64,000 bases of DNA. Origin: Nitrospirota bacterium (GTDB lineage: Bacteria > Nitrospirota > Thermodesulfovibrionia > UBA6902). Below are positions 53,796 through 63,934 of this stretch, piece after piece. Each line of letters starts with the position of its first letter. The stretch's first letter is position 1. The notes beneath the pieces were generated by a model. The model worked only from the letters and a program-made list of their open reading frames with translations, had not been told where the DNA came from and made no database searches. The stretch covers positions 124,001-188,000 of the forward strand of contig JACQZE010000003.1 of NCBI GenBank assembly GCA_016207885.1, in the 5' to 3' direction. A program made the position numbers and the translations under genes.

Positions 53796-54251
53796 ATGAT
53801 CTTAATAAGCGCATGCCTTATCGGCATAAACACAAGATACGACGGAAATAACTGCGAAAAAAAACGTTTCAAAGGCCTTGTCGCAGAAGGCAATGCTATT
53901 CCTATCTGCCCTGAACAGCTCGGAGGCCTGCCGACGCCGAGGGAAGCTGTTGAGCTTATCGGAGGAGACGGCAATGCGCTTTTAAATAATGATTCAAGAG
54001 CGATTGGAAGCAAATCAGGCAACGATTATACACATAATTTCCTGAGAGGAGCCAATGAGGTACTTAAGATCGCTCATATGCTGAAGATTGAAAAAGCCAT
54101 CCTGAAAGACGGAAGCCCTTCATGCGGAAGCACCTATATTAAAAGAAAAGGAAAGAAGGCAAAGGGCATAGGCGTAACTGCTGCTGCGTTATTAGCGGCC
54201 GGGATAGAAGTTGAATCAGATGAGATGAAGAGGCCTGTCGGCAAAAGATGA
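53796..54251 (+). CDS. DUF523 protein
   Basis: The 151-aa protein (MILISACLIGINTRYDGNN..., PICPEQLGGLPTPREAVEL, ILKDGSPSCGSTYI, GIGVTAAALLAAGIEV) matches DUF523, with three conserved cysteine-containing motifs (SACL, CPEQ, SPSCG). Function unknown; the cysteines may bind metal. Its stop overlaps the rhomboid start by 4 nt. Confidence 0.92.
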   Translation: MILISACLIGINTRYDGNNCEKKRFKGLVAEGNAIPICPEQLGGLPTPREAVELIGGDGNALLNNDSRAIGSKSGNDYTHNFLRGANEVLKIAHMLKIEKAILKDGSPSCGSTYIKRKGKKAKGIGVTAAALLAAGIEVESDEMKRPVGKR

Positions 54252-54937
54252 TACCGTATAAAGACGACAACCCTACCAGCACCTTCCCTTTTGTAACGAT
54301 AATGCTGATCGTTGCGAACATGTATGTATTCTTCTATACGATTACACATATGTCGAACCCTGATGATTACAAGAACATCGTGTATTCCTATGGAGCGATC
54401 CCTTCATACCTTCTCTCATTTGATAAGCTGCAGCCCATCCACCCGTCGCTTACAGTCTTTACCTCAATGTTCATGCACGGCGGATTCCTACACCTCGGGA
54501 GCAACATGCTCTACCTGTGGATATTCGGGAATAATATAGAAGATACACTTGGCCATTTCATGTTTTTGATATTTTATATCCTTTGCGGCATCGCAGCAGC
54601 ATATGCCCACGCTTTTACCGCTCCTTCGTCTCTCATGCCGATGATCGGAGCCAGCGGCGCAGTCTCAGGGGTGCTCGGGGCATACATCCTGATGTTCCCC
54701 CGGGCAAAGGTCTACACATTGATATTCCTTGGTTTCTTCATCCAGGTCATAAGGCTTCCCGCCTACTTTGTGATCGGCTTCTGGATAATTATTCAGCTGT
54801 TAAATGGAGTTGTAAGCAAGGGGGTCGCGGACCAGGGCGGGGTCGCATGGTTTGCCCATATAGGAGGATTTCTTTTTGGTTTGGCGCTGATGATGCTCTT
54901 CTTCAGAGGTTATAGAAACAGAAGATATTCTCTTTAG
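54248..54937 (+). CDS. Rhomboid-family intramembrane serine protease
   Basis: The 229-aa membrane protein has six predicted helices. It shows MFMHGGFLHLGSNMLYLWIFGNNIED, the catalytic serine motif MIGASGAVSGVLGAY and the catalytic histidine motif WFAHIGGFLFG. The active site appears intact. Rhomboids cleave transmembrane substrates; the substrate is unknown. Co-transcribed with DUF523. Confidence 0.93.
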   Translation: MIPYKDDNPTSTFPFVTIMLIVANMYVFFYTITHMSNPDDYKNIVYSYGAIPSYLLSFDKLQPIHPSLTVFTSMFMHGGFLHLGSNMLYLWIFGNNIEDTLGHFMFLIFYILCGIAAAYAHAFTAPSSLMPMIGASGAVSGVLGAYILMFPRAKVYTLIFLGFFIQVIRLPAYFVIGFWIIIQLLNGVVSKGVADQGGVAWFAHIGGFLFGLALMMLFFRGYRNRRYSL

Positions 54938-55036
54938 GCACGTTACAAGAATAGGTTACTATCTGCCTCAGTCATTTTTTATATTGCCGATTGCCTTGTA
55001 ATATTTCCTTGATTTTGCTAATATCTTACTTGTCTT

Positions 55037-55063
55037 TTGGCACTCTTGATAATGGAGTGCTAA
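55037..55063 (+). promoter_or_regulatory. CIRCE operator upstream of groES
   Basis: TTGGCACTC and GAGTGCTAA are separated by 9 nt, a near-perfect CIRCE inverted repeat (one mismatch). It is the binding site of the HrcA repressor, about 78 nt upstream of the groES start. hrcA itself is not in the window. Confidence 0.93.
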
Positions 55064-55140
55064 CAATACCTGTCAAAGGTATTGAATAGGCAAAAAAATA
55101 GTTGTATAACTTTTTTAACTAAAAGAAAGGAGAAACAGAG

Positions 55141-55428
55141 ATGAAGTTCAAACCGCTTAAAGACAGGATATTGGTTAAATATTCTGAAGAACCGACAAGA
55201 AGTGCAGGAGGCCTTTACATACCTGATTCAGCTAAAGAGAAACCTCAAAAGGGTGAGGTCATAGCTGTTGGCCCGGGCAGGGTTACAGATGACGGCAAGC
55301 TGCAGAAGGTTGATGTCAAGAAGGGCGACGTTGTTCTTTTTGATAAATACTCAGGCTCAAAGATCAGCATGGACGACGTTGAATACCTTATTATCAGGGA
55401 AGATGACGTACTCGGCATCTTGGGATAA
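55141..55428 (+). CDS. groES: Co-chaperonin GroES
   Basis: The 95-aa protein (MKFKPLKDRILVKYSEEPTRSAGGLYIPDSAKEKPQKGEVIAVGPGR...DEVEYLIIREDDVLGIL-like ending) is a standard GroES with mobile loop and roof residues. It caps the GroEL ring. AAAGGAGA precedes the ATG, and groEL follows after 39 nt. Confidence 0.97.
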   Translation: MKFKPLKDRILVKYSEEPTRSAGGLYIPDSAKEKPQKGEVIAVGPGRVTDDGKLQKVDVKKGDVVLFDKYSGSKISMDDVEYLIIREDDVLGILG

Positions 55429-55467
55429 TAACGCATAAAAACAACTTAATAATACCAGGAGGAATAA

Positions 55468-57117
<1,650 letters not shown>

Positions 57118-57147
57118 ACCTCATCAACCTGAAACAACTACAAAAAA

Positions 57148-57176
57148 GGGGCAGGATTCTTCCTGCTCCTTTTTTT
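57148..57176. terminator. Terminator after groEL
   Basis: GGGGCAGGA and TCCTGCTCC pair across a 4-nt loop and are followed by seven T on the plus strand and preceded by six A. It can terminate groESL and, from the other side, the convergent ogt transcript. Confidence 0.85.
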
Positions 57177-57196
57177 ATTCTTCCGGAAAAAAGGCG

Positions 57197-57688
57197 TTAC
57201 ATTTTATTCCTGCTCATCTTCGAATAATATTCCATCTCAAGAAGCCGCACCTTCTTTTCAACGCCTGCGGAATATCCGCCTATGGAGCCGCTTGATTCAA
57301 CTACCCTGTGGCATGGCAATACTATCGGTACGGGATTCTTTGAGAGCGCCTGGCCTACCGCCCTTACGGCAGAGGGGCTGCCTATCTTCTCGGCTACCCA
57401 TTTGTACGGCCTTGTTTCACCGTACGGGATATCCTTGAGTGAGAGCCAGACACTCTGTTCAAAGTCAGTCCCCTTTAGAAAATTTATATCCTGATGGAAT
57501 TCAGTCTCAACTCCGCTGAAGTAAGACGCCAGTTCCTTAATAAAACTCTTGGGCGCAGCGCCTTTTTTATAAGCAGCCTTCAAGGGTTTATGAAAAGAGA
57601 CCTCGACAAGAGACCTTCCGGAAAAAAGCAAAAAGAGAGTGCCTATAGGAGTTTTAATAATGTCATAGAATATGGAGGGCTTTTGCAT
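57197..57688 (-). CDS. ogt: Methylated-DNA-protein cysteine methyltransferase
   Basis: The 163-aa protein has the suicide-cysteine motif VLPCHRVV and RAVGQALSKNPVPI with the downstream GSIGGYSAGVEKKVRLLEME. It repairs O6-alkylguanine. It starts 5 nt after the rel stop, so the two are probably co-transcribed. Confidence 0.95.
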   Translation of the reverse strand: MQKPSIFYDIIKTPIGTLFLLFSGRSLVEVSFHKPLKAAYKKGAAPKSFIKELASYFSGVETEFHQDINFLKGTDFEQSVWLSLKDIPYGETRPYKWVAEKIGSPSAVRAVGQALSKNPVPIVLPCHRVVESSGSIGGYSAGVEKKVRLLEMEYYSKMSRNKM

Positions 57689-57693
57689 TTAAC

Positions 57694-59847
57694 TTATTTT
57701 GAACTGGTCCTCTTTGCCTCAAGAACTCCATTCACCCCGGAGAGCTTTTTAATGACGCTGTCAAGCTGGGCCTTGTCCTTTACCTCAAGAGTAAAGTTGA
57801 AACGCGCCCTCTTCTCATGAGTTGTTGTGGCATCGATATGGCTTATATTAACGTTGTCACTTGAGATGACCGCGCTCATATCCGCAAGCACACCCGGCTT
57901 GTCAACAGTGTACACAACGACCTTTACAGGATAAGTGACCGAATCTTCTCCTGACCACTCAACATCCACAAGACGGTCCACGTCAATCGAATTCACATCA
58001 AGGGTTGCGCAGTCTGCCGAATGTATGGAGACCCCTCTGCCTCTTGTGACAAAACCCGCGACCTTCTCTCCCGGCAGCGGATAACAGCATTTGGCGCGGT
58101 TGAACATTATGTCATCAATGCCTTTGACGCTTATCCCGGCAGCCTTCTTAGGCTTCTCGTCTGCTGTTTTTCTGGAGACCTTTTCATCCTTCACCGGCTC
58201 CGGCAGAAATTTATTTATAGCCTGTACTGCGGATATCTTGCCGTAACCGATGGCGATGAATAGATCCTCATGGGTCTTGATCTTATACTGTTGGGCAGCT
58301 TCTAATAATTCTTTTGATTTCAAAAGGTCTTTGCTGAGCCCATGCTTCTTCAGTGTCTTTTCAAGAAGCTCTTTCCCCAGCTCAAGGCTTCTCTTCCTCT
58401 CCTCTGTCTGTACCCAATGCCTTATGCTTGTCTTTGCCTTCTGGCTCTTGACAAACTTAAGCCAGTCCCTGCTCGGATTCTGAGATGCGGAGGTCAAAAC
58501 CTCGACCGAGTCGCCGTTCTCCAGCCTCTGCCTTAACTGAACAATCTTTCCGTTAACCTTGGCGCCGGAGCATTTGTTGCCTACCGCCGTGTGTATGCTG
58601 TATGCAAAATCAACAGGAGTTGAGCCCTGGGGAAGCTCGATGATATCGCCCTTTGGAGTAAAGACATAAACAACGTCCGGCAGGATATTGCCCTTGACCG
58701 CTTCAAGAAACTCCCTTGCGTCAAGTGTATCCTTCTGCATGCGGACGAGCTCCCTCAGCCAGGCGATATACTCTTCATCCCTCCTTCTTGAAGACCTGGC
58801 ATCTTTATACCTCCAGTGAGCAGCGATGCCTCCCTCCGCGATCCTGTCCATGTCCTCTGTCCGTATCTGAAACTCTATCTTCTCTCCCCTCGGCCCGATT
58901 ATGGTTGTGTGAAGAGACTGGTAGAGGTTTGATTTGGGAGCGCCTATGAAATCCTTGAACCTGCCGGGAACCGGAGTCCAGAGAGAATGTATGAGCCCCA
59001 TTATCGTGTAGCAGTTCTGCTTGGTGTCGGTTATGATCCTGATAGCGATAACATCATACACGAGCTCAAAAGGTATCTTCTGTTTCTGCATCTTTGAGAA
59101 TATCCCGTAAAGATGCTTCACCCTTCCAAGCACCCTTGCCGGTATCCCCGACTCTTTGAGATGGGCCTCAACTATCTTGGCTATCTCATCAAGATACTCT
59201 TTCTGCTCCTTGCCTTTTTTGGTGACCTTGCGTTTCAGTTCCTTATATGTATCAGGCATAAGGTACATGAAGCTCAAGTCCTCAAACTCGGTCTTGAGCC
59301 CGCCCATACCGAGCCGGTTCGCAAGCGGGGCGAATATCTCAAGCGTCTCCTGCGCGATGCTCAGCCTACGCGCTTCCGGGAGGTGCTCGAGCGTGCGCAT
59401 ATTATGAAGCCGGTCGGCAAACTTTATAAGCATGACCCTGATGTTCTCAGCCATTGCGAGGAACATCTTTCTGAAGTTCTCAGCCTGCGCCTCATCCTTA
59501 TTCTTCAGCTCCATCTTGCCGAGCTTTGTAAGCCCTTCAACAAGAAAGGCTATGTCATCGCCGAAGAGCTCCTTTATATCCTCAACAGTGGTCTCCGTGT
59601 CCTCAACGGTATCATGAAGAAGTCCGGCTGCGATGGTGTTGCTGTCAAGGCGCATGTCGCTTAATATGGCTGCGACTGCAAGCGGGTGCTCGATAAAAGG
59701 CTGGCCGCCTTTTCTCTTCTGTTTCAGGTGTGCTTCACAGGAGAATGCGTACGCCCTGCGCAGGATATCAAGGTCTGCCTCAGGGTTATACTGAAAGACC
59801 TTATCTATGAGGCCGTTGATAGTGCTTACTTCCTTTGATGCGGTCAT
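57694..59847 (-). CDS. rel: Bifunctional (p)ppGpp synthetase/hydrolase
   Basis: From the ATG at 59847 the 717-aa protein has an intact HD hydrolase (AAGLLHDTVEDTE) and synthetase (YQSLHTTIIGPRGEKIEFQIRT). A TGS domain (VFTPKGDIIELPQGSTPVDFAY) and a C-terminal ACT domain follow. Both active sites look complete, so it is a Rel/SpoT-type stringent-response enzyme. A TTG at 59862 is rejected because TATAAT lies only 6 nt before the ATG at 59847; no Shine-Dalgarno is present. Confidence 0.95.
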   Translation of the reverse strand: MTASKEVSTINGLIDKVFQYNPEADLDILRRAYAFSCEAHLKQKRKGGQPFIEHPLAVAAILSDMRLDSNTIAAGLLHDTVEDTETTVEDIKELFGDDIAFLVEGLTKLGKMELKNKDEAQAENFRKMFLAMAENIRVMLIKFADRLHNMRTLEHLPEARRLSIAQETLEIFAPLANRLGMGGLKTEFEDLSFMYLMPDTYKELKRKVTKKGKEQKEYLDEIAKIVEAHLKESGIPARVLGRVKHLYGIFSKMQKQKIPFELVYDVIAIRIITDTKQNCYTIMGLIHSLWTPVPGRFKDFIGAPKSNLYQSLHTTIIGPRGEKIEFQIRTEDMDRIAEGGIAAHWRYKDARSSRRRDEEYIAWLRELVRMQKDTLDAREFLEAVKGNILPDVVYVFTPKGDIIELPQGSTPVDFAYSIHTAVGNKCSGAKVNGKIVQLRQRLENGDSVEVLTSASQNPSRDWLKFVKSQKAKTSIRHWVQTEERKRSLELGKELLEKTLKKHGLSKDLLKSKELLEAAQQYKIKTHEDLFIAIGYGKISAVQAINKFLPEPVKDEKVSRKTADEKPKKAAGISVKGIDDIMFNRAKCCYPLPGEKVAGFVTRGRGVSIHSADCATLDVNSIDVDRLVDVEWSGEDSVTYPVKVVVYTVDKPGVLADMSAVISSDNVNISHIDATTTHEKRARFNFTLEVKDKAQLDSVIKKLSGVNGVLEAKRTSSK

Positions 59848-59853
59848 GGTCTT

Positions 59854-59859
59854 ATTATA
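59854..59859 (-). promoter_or_regulatory. -10 box immediately upstream of rel
   Basis: The minus strand reads TATAAT-AAGACC-ATG. The -35 is weak. A start at the A of ATG would give a leaderless mRNA. It lies in the 43-bp gap after the response-regulator gene. Confidence 0.45.
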
Positions 59860-59890
59860 CAAGATGAGCCTGTTGCATCAGTAATGCAGC

Positions 59891-61255
59891 TCACTCAAGG
59901 CCGTATCTCTTGAGTTTCCGCCATAAAGAGACCCTGTCTATGCCAAGCGCCTGCGCAGCAGCCGTCCTGTTGCCGTGCACCTCTTTCAATGTCCATTTAA
60001 TATATTCGATCTCCTGGTCCTCAAGCGACGGAATTACATTGTCTTTTTTTCTGAAGGTCTTTACGCTCAAGGTCCTGATATCTTCCGGCAGATGCCTCTC
60101 ATCTATAACGTTGCTGCTGGAGAAGGCAACCCCCCTCTCTATGATATTTTCAAGCTCTCTTATATTGCCGGGAAAATCATAGTTCATAAGTATCGAGATC
60201 ACCTCAGGCGAGATCTCCGTGACATTCTTCTTCATGAGCGCGGAGTACCGCTTCAGAAAATAATAGCTCAGCATGGGGATATCATTCCTTCTTGCTGAAA
60301 GAGGCGGGATATTAAGGGCAACAACATTGAGCCTGAAGTACAGGTCTTCCCTGAATTGGCCGGCCTTTATCACATCCTTGATATCCCTGTTGGTTGCCGC
60401 GATAAACCTTACGTCAGCCTTTATCGGCTCTGTGCCTCCAAGCCTCATGAATTCCTTCTCCTGTATCACCCTCAAAAGTTTTACCTGCATGGCAGGCGTC
60501 ATCTCTGTTATCTCGTCAAGAAAAAGAGTCCCGCCGGATGCTGTTTCCACCAGCCCTTTTTTAAAAGTGTTCGCGCCTGTGAACGCCCCTTTTTCATGGC
60601 CGAAGAGTTCATTGGAAAGAAGCTCCTCTGTCAGGGCTCCGCAGTTTATGGCTACAAAAGGCCTTTCCGCCCTGCCGCTGTTAAAATGTATGTATCTTGC
60701 GACCAGTTCTTTTCCCGTACCGCTTTCACCGGAGATGACCACATTGCAGTCGGTCGGAGCCACCTGTCTCGCTGTTTCGAGAAGCTTCTGCATTAAAGGG
60801 TTCTGGGTTATTATCTTTGCCTTGCCTTCGAACTTCTCTATCTGCTCTCTTAGCAGCGCATTCTCTTTCTTAAGGTTCACCTTCTCCAATGCGTCCTTTA
60901 CAACTTTTCTGACCTCATCCAGCTTGAAAGGCTTTGCTATATAATGATATGCGCCTTTCTTGATCGTCTCCACGGCAGATGTAATGGTCGCGTATGCCGT
61001 TATCATAATGACCTCTGTGTCGGGATGCGTCTCTTTGGACTTCTCAAGTATCTCTATGCCGTCAACCTTCTCCATCTTCAGGTCTGTCAAAACAATATCG
61101 AACTCCTCACTCTGGAGCAGCTTGATGCCCTGAGGGCCGCTTGATGTCGCGACAACCTCGTATCCCTCTTTTTTCATTATATGTTCCAGATTTCTCAGGG
61201 CAACCTTTTCATCCTCAACGATCAATATCCTGCCGTTATTCGCCATATCCTTCAC
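59891..61255 (-). CDS. Sigma-54-dependent response regulator (NtrC family)
   Basis: The 454-aa protein has a receiver domain (phospho-Asp D58 in DIVLTDLKM) and an AAA+ sigma-54 activator domain with GESGTGKE and GAFTGA. The C-terminal Fis-type HTH is NRTAAAQALGIDRVSLWRKLKR. It overlaps the histidine-kinase gene by 4 nt, its cognate partner. It should activate sigma-54 promoters, possibly the one upstream of 62901. Confidence 0.95.
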   Translation of the reverse strand: MKDMANNGRILIVEDEKVALRNLEHIMKKEGYEVVATSSGPQGIKLLQSEEFDIVLTDLKMEKVDGIEILEKSKETHPDTEVIMITAYATITSAVETIKKGAYHYIAKPFKLDEVRKVVKDALEKVNLKKENALLREQIEKFEGKAKIITQNPLMQKLLETARQVAPTDCNVVISGESGTGKELVARYIHFNSGRAERPFVAINCGALTEELLSNELFGHEKGAFTGANTFKKGLVETASGGTLFLDEITEMTPAMQVKLLRVIQEKEFMRLGGTEPIKADVRFIAATNRDIKDVIKAGQFREDLYFRLNVVALNIPPLSARRNDIPMLSYYFLKRYSALMKKNVTEISPEVISILMNYDFPGNIRELENIIERGVAFSSSNVIDERHLPEDIRTLSVKTFRKKDNVIPSLEDQEIEYIKWTLKEVHGNRTAAAQALGIDRVSLWRKLKRYGLE

Positions 61256-62649
61256 TCCTTGGGAAATATTTCAATAATGAAGCTCGTGCCGTATCCGGGC
61301 TCGCTCTCAACAATGATAGAGCCGCCGAGCTCCTTGATAATGTTATGGACTATAAAGAGCCCAAGCCCGTAGCTCTTTTTTGTTTTCTTGGTTGTAAAGA
61401 ACGGGCTGAAGATATTCTGTACCATCTCTTCGCTCATGCCTGAACCGGTATCGGATACAACGATCTCTATCCGTCCGTTCTCAGGGATCTTCTTCGCGGC
61501 GATAACTATCTTACCCTCATCGCTGATAGAGTCCACACTGTTCTTGATCAGGTTTATGAATACCTGCTGGAGCTTCTGCTTGTCAGCGACAAACTCGATG
61601 TTCCCGGGTATCTTTATCGAGAGCTGGACCTTTGTCGGGATATCGCCCCTGAGAAAGTGAAGTGTCTCGTCAACCGCCTTTTTAAGGTTCACCATCTCCT
61701 TGTCGCTCTTCCTTGAGTAGCCGAGCATGGAGTTGACGATATTTTTCGCCCTGTCTGTTTCATCTTCAATCTGCGTCAGGAGCTCTTTCTTGTATTCATC
61801 ATCGCCGCTCTCTATCTCCTCCCTTAATATCTGGGCTGAAGTGGAGATATTGGAGATAGGGTTATTAAGTTCATGTGCGACCCCGAAGAGCAGCGTGCCG
61901 AGGGACGCGAGCTTTTCCGATTGCACAAGATATCCCTTCCTCTCTTCAAGTTCATGCAGCATCCTGTTAAACGCGCTGTTGAGCGATATCATCTCCTTGT
62001 CCCTGGTCTCGATCGGAACAGGCGAGAACTCGCCCATCGAGACCCTCTCCATATGCTCTTCAAGTATCCTCAGCGGCTGTATCATTTTTTTATAAAACAG
62101 TATCGCGCCTATTGAGCCGGCAGCCATAAAGAACATTATTGAGAGAAGCACCTTATGCCTGGCTGACCACAGCGTTTCCTGCATGATCTCCCGTTCAGTC
62201 TTTGACAGCTTCTCCGCTGCCGTAACAAGCCTCCGTCCGACTTCCCGCAGTATCTCCTCACTGCTGCTGATATCTGTATCTATGGAAGGCAGCGCTTTCA
62301 ACAGCTCCTTGTACCGCTGCAGGTCTTTTCCGATCTCAAGCAGCTCATCATTTTTTGCAAATACCCCGAGCGAGCTTCTGTTGTTTGCCAGAAGGCCTTC
62401 AGCCTTGTTCACATAAATAAACAGCTCACTGTAATCCTCATCTTTTTTATATAAGAAATAATTTTTCTCAAATCTTTTTATCTCAAGGGTTGTATCAAAG
62501 AGATCCGAGACTATCGCCCCGGACTCCACCATCTTCTCGACTTCACCGAGGCTTGTACGGTTCACAATGATGACCACTGCCATCAATATCAGGGCAACAA
62601 CATAGAACAATGCCAGTTTCTGTTTAATGCTGCTGGGCGCGCGAACCAT
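61252..62649 (-). CDS. Sensor histidine kinase
   Basis: From ATG 62649 the 465-aa protein has two transmembrane helices (LALFYVVALILMAVVIIV and VLLSIMFFMAAGSIGAILF) bracketing a ~140-residue helical periplasmic sensor, then HAMP, H-box GVAHELNNPISN, and the N and G boxes (NLIKNSVDSI, SDTGSGM). A longer frame to 62775 runs through regulatory DNA and is rejected. It phosphorylates the adjacent NtrC-type regulator. The signal is unknown. Confidence 0.93.
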   Translation of the reverse strand: MVRAPSSIKQKLALFYVVALILMAVVIIVNRTSLGEVEKMVESGAIVSDLFDTTLEIKRFEKNYFLYKKDEDYSELFIYVNKAEGLLANNRSSLGVFAKNDELLEIGKDLQRYKELLKALPSIDTDISSSEEILREVGRRLVTAAEKLSKTEREIMQETLWSARHKVLLSIMFFMAAGSIGAILFYKKMIQPLRILEEHMERVSMGEFSPVPIETRDKEMISLNSAFNRMLHELEERKGYLVQSEKLASLGTLLFGVAHELNNPISNISTSAQILREEIESGDDEYKKELLTQIEDETDRAKNIVNSMLGYSRKSDKEMVNLKKAVDETLHFLRGDIPTKVQLSIKIPGNIEFVADKQKLQQVFINLIKNSVDSISDEGKIVIAAKKIPENGRIEIVVSDTGSGMSEEMVQNIFSPFFTTKKTKKSYGLGLFIVHNIIKELGGSIIVESEPGYGTSFIIEIFPKE

Positions 62650-62671
62650 AAAATTATAATAATAATAATCG

Positions 62672-62684
62672 TTGCAAATTGCAA
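62672..62684. promoter_or_regulatory. Palindromic site 1, candidate enhancer for the NtrC-type regulator
   Basis: TTGCAAATTGCAA is a 13-bp palindrome just upstream of the kinase start codon. A near-identical palindrome lies at 62760-62772. Both fit TTGCA-NWN-TGCAA. The two sites are in the 250-bp divergent region, the usual place for activator binding. Confidence 0.5.
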
Positions 62685-62759
62685 TCAACAGACACTTATC
62701 TGCAACACTTGCCTCCCGCATTAAATACATAGGCGTTTTAAAAAAATCATAAAAAATTA

Positions 62760-62772
62760 TTGCATTATGCAA
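62760..62772. promoter_or_regulatory. Palindromic site 2, candidate enhancer for the NtrC-type regulator
   Basis: TTGCATTATGCAA matches site 1 (62672-62684) in spacing and arms. It is about 75 nt upstream of the sigma-54-like promoter, a suitable distance for looping. Confidence 0.5.
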
Positions 62773-62846
62773 CAAATCAAAAAAAGGCCATTTTTACACA
62801 CTGTCAAAATTGCTTTAAATACCAATGGGTTACAGACTGAAAAATA

Positions 62847-62863
62847 CTGGCACGGAAAGTGTA
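62847..62863 (+). promoter_or_regulatory. Sigma-54-like promoter upstream of the paralogous small genes
   Basis: CTGGCACG-GAAA-GTGTA matches the -24 element (TGGCACG) perfectly, but the -12 element is TGT rather than TGC. It lies 38 nt before the ATG at 62901 and downstream of the two palindromes. Confidence 0.45.
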
Positions 62864-62900
62864 ATAGATAATGCAAAAGCTTTTTGAAAAGGAGGAAGGA

Positions 62901-63215
62901 ATGAAGGGTATATCAAAGAAATTTGAACAGATATTTTCAGCCGCAGCCTTTGCGGAAGAAGGGGAGTTTGAGACTGCGAGGGAGATTTCAAGAGGAGGGC
63001 AGACATTGGCCGGCAAGATCAAAACCCTTAAAAGTGAAGTTGAACTCTCGGTTGATAACCTCGTGGCAATGGCTGTCACATTTGCAGAAGCAGGGGAGCA
63101 TGACAAGGCGCTGGAGATCATGAAAGAGGCAGAGGAAAAACTTGCGGGTTTAAACCAGGAACTGCAAAGAGACTTTGTATCTTTATCCACATCAGCCGGT
63201 TCAGCCCATGTTTAA
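62901..63215 (+). CDS. Small helical protein, paralogue 1
   Basis: The 104-aa protein starts at ATG 62901 after GGAGGAAGGA. It begins MKGISKKFEQIFSAAAFAEEGEFETAREI, a segment repeated in the next two genes, and continues with a second helical unit (DNLVAMAVTFAEAGEHDKALEIMKEAEEKL) that itself resembles the first. It is short, acidic and helical with no catalytic motif. It is under the sigma-54-like promoter beside the NtrC-type regulator. Function unknown. Confidence 0.8.
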   Translation: MKGISKKFEQIFSAAAFAEEGEFETAREISRGGQTLAGKIKTLKSEVELSVDNLVAMAVTFAEAGEHDKALEIMKEAEEKLAGLNQELQRDFVSLSTSAGSAHV

Positions 63216-63248
63216 CAGATCTATAAATATCAAAAAAGGAGGAAGGCA

Positions 63249-63425
63249 ATGAAGACTATCGCAGAAAAATTCGAACAGGTATTTGCCGCTGCGGCGTTTG
63301 CGGAAAGCGGAGAGCATGAGACAGCGAGACTCATAATGAAAGAATGCGTGCCGGCGAAAACCGGGAACCGGAAGCACATCCCGGCAAAAGACAATATCCT
63401 GACCCGGCCTGTAAAGGCGAATTAA
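63249..63425 (+). CDS. Small helical protein, paralogue 2 (short)
   Basis: The 58-aa protein (MKTIAEKFEQVFAAAAFAESGEHETARLIMKE then a basic tail) shares the K-F-E-x-x-F-x-A-A-A-F-A-E-x-G-E-x-E-T-A-R motif with its neighbours. A GGAGGAAGG Shine-Dalgarno is present. It lies 33 nt after paralogue 1. It is too short for another domain and may be a free form of the shared helical unit. Confidence 0.7.
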   Translation: MKTIAEKFEQVFAAAAFAESGEHETARLIMKECVPAKTGNRKHIPAKDNILTRPVKAN

Positions 63426-63438
63426 GCACAAAGGGAAT

Positions 63439-63915
63439 ATGAAAAGATTACAAAAAAGATTCGAAGACATCATGTCAGCAATAACCTTTGCTGAAGAAGG
63501 CGAGTTTGATACGGCGAAAGAGCTTCTCAACGAAGGCAGAAGAGTGCTGTTCGCGGTAAAGGAAGGACAGGACGACGGCAGGGCGTTCAGGTACGCCCTC
63601 AATGTGTGCAGCAGGATCGGAGCAAGCCTTGACATACTGTATGTCTCTCCAAAAAAGATCGTCAGCCCGCTCATAGACCAGTTTGTCGCCGAATTAAAGA
63701 ATCAGGGGATCAGACACAGCTTATTTCACACGAACGGCTGCCTGAAAAACCAGATAATCGATTATACGGATAAAAAGAAAGGTATCCTTTTTGTAATTGT
63801 CGGGTCATCAGAAAACCTTGCGGTTGACTGCAGAAGAAAAAATAAAAAACTGTCAGATGCGTGGGACAACCTGAGATGCCCTTTAGTGGTGGTCTCTGAT
63901 CTTGAAACAGCTTAA
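63439..63915 (+). CDS. Paralogue 3: helical unit fused to a universal-stress-like domain
   Basis: The 158-aa protein begins MKRLQKRFEDIMSAITFAEEGEFDTAKELL, the shared unit, then has a UspA-like Rossmann-type domain (VLFAVKEGQDDGRAFRYALNVCSRIGASLDILYVS, GILFVIVGSSENLAVDC, CPLVVVSD). The Usp G-x2-G-x9-GS ATP motif is not complete. This fusion gives the only hint of function: stress or nucleotide-linked signalling. It is probably co-transcribed with the two preceding genes. Confidence 0.8.
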   Translation: MKRLQKRFEDIMSAITFAEEGEFDTAKELLNEGRRVLFAVKEGQDDGRAFRYALNVCSRIGASLDILYVSPKKIVSPLIDQFVAELKNQGIRHSLFHTNGCLKNQIIDYTDKKKGILFVIVGSSENLAVDCRRKNKKLSDAWDNLRCPLVVVSDLETA

Positions 63916-63934
63916 TAAAAAATAAGGAGAAAAT

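Noticed and set aside
62649-62775. N-terminal extension of the histidine kinase
   Set aside because: The 42 added residues are low complexity and run through the palindromic sites of the divergent control region.
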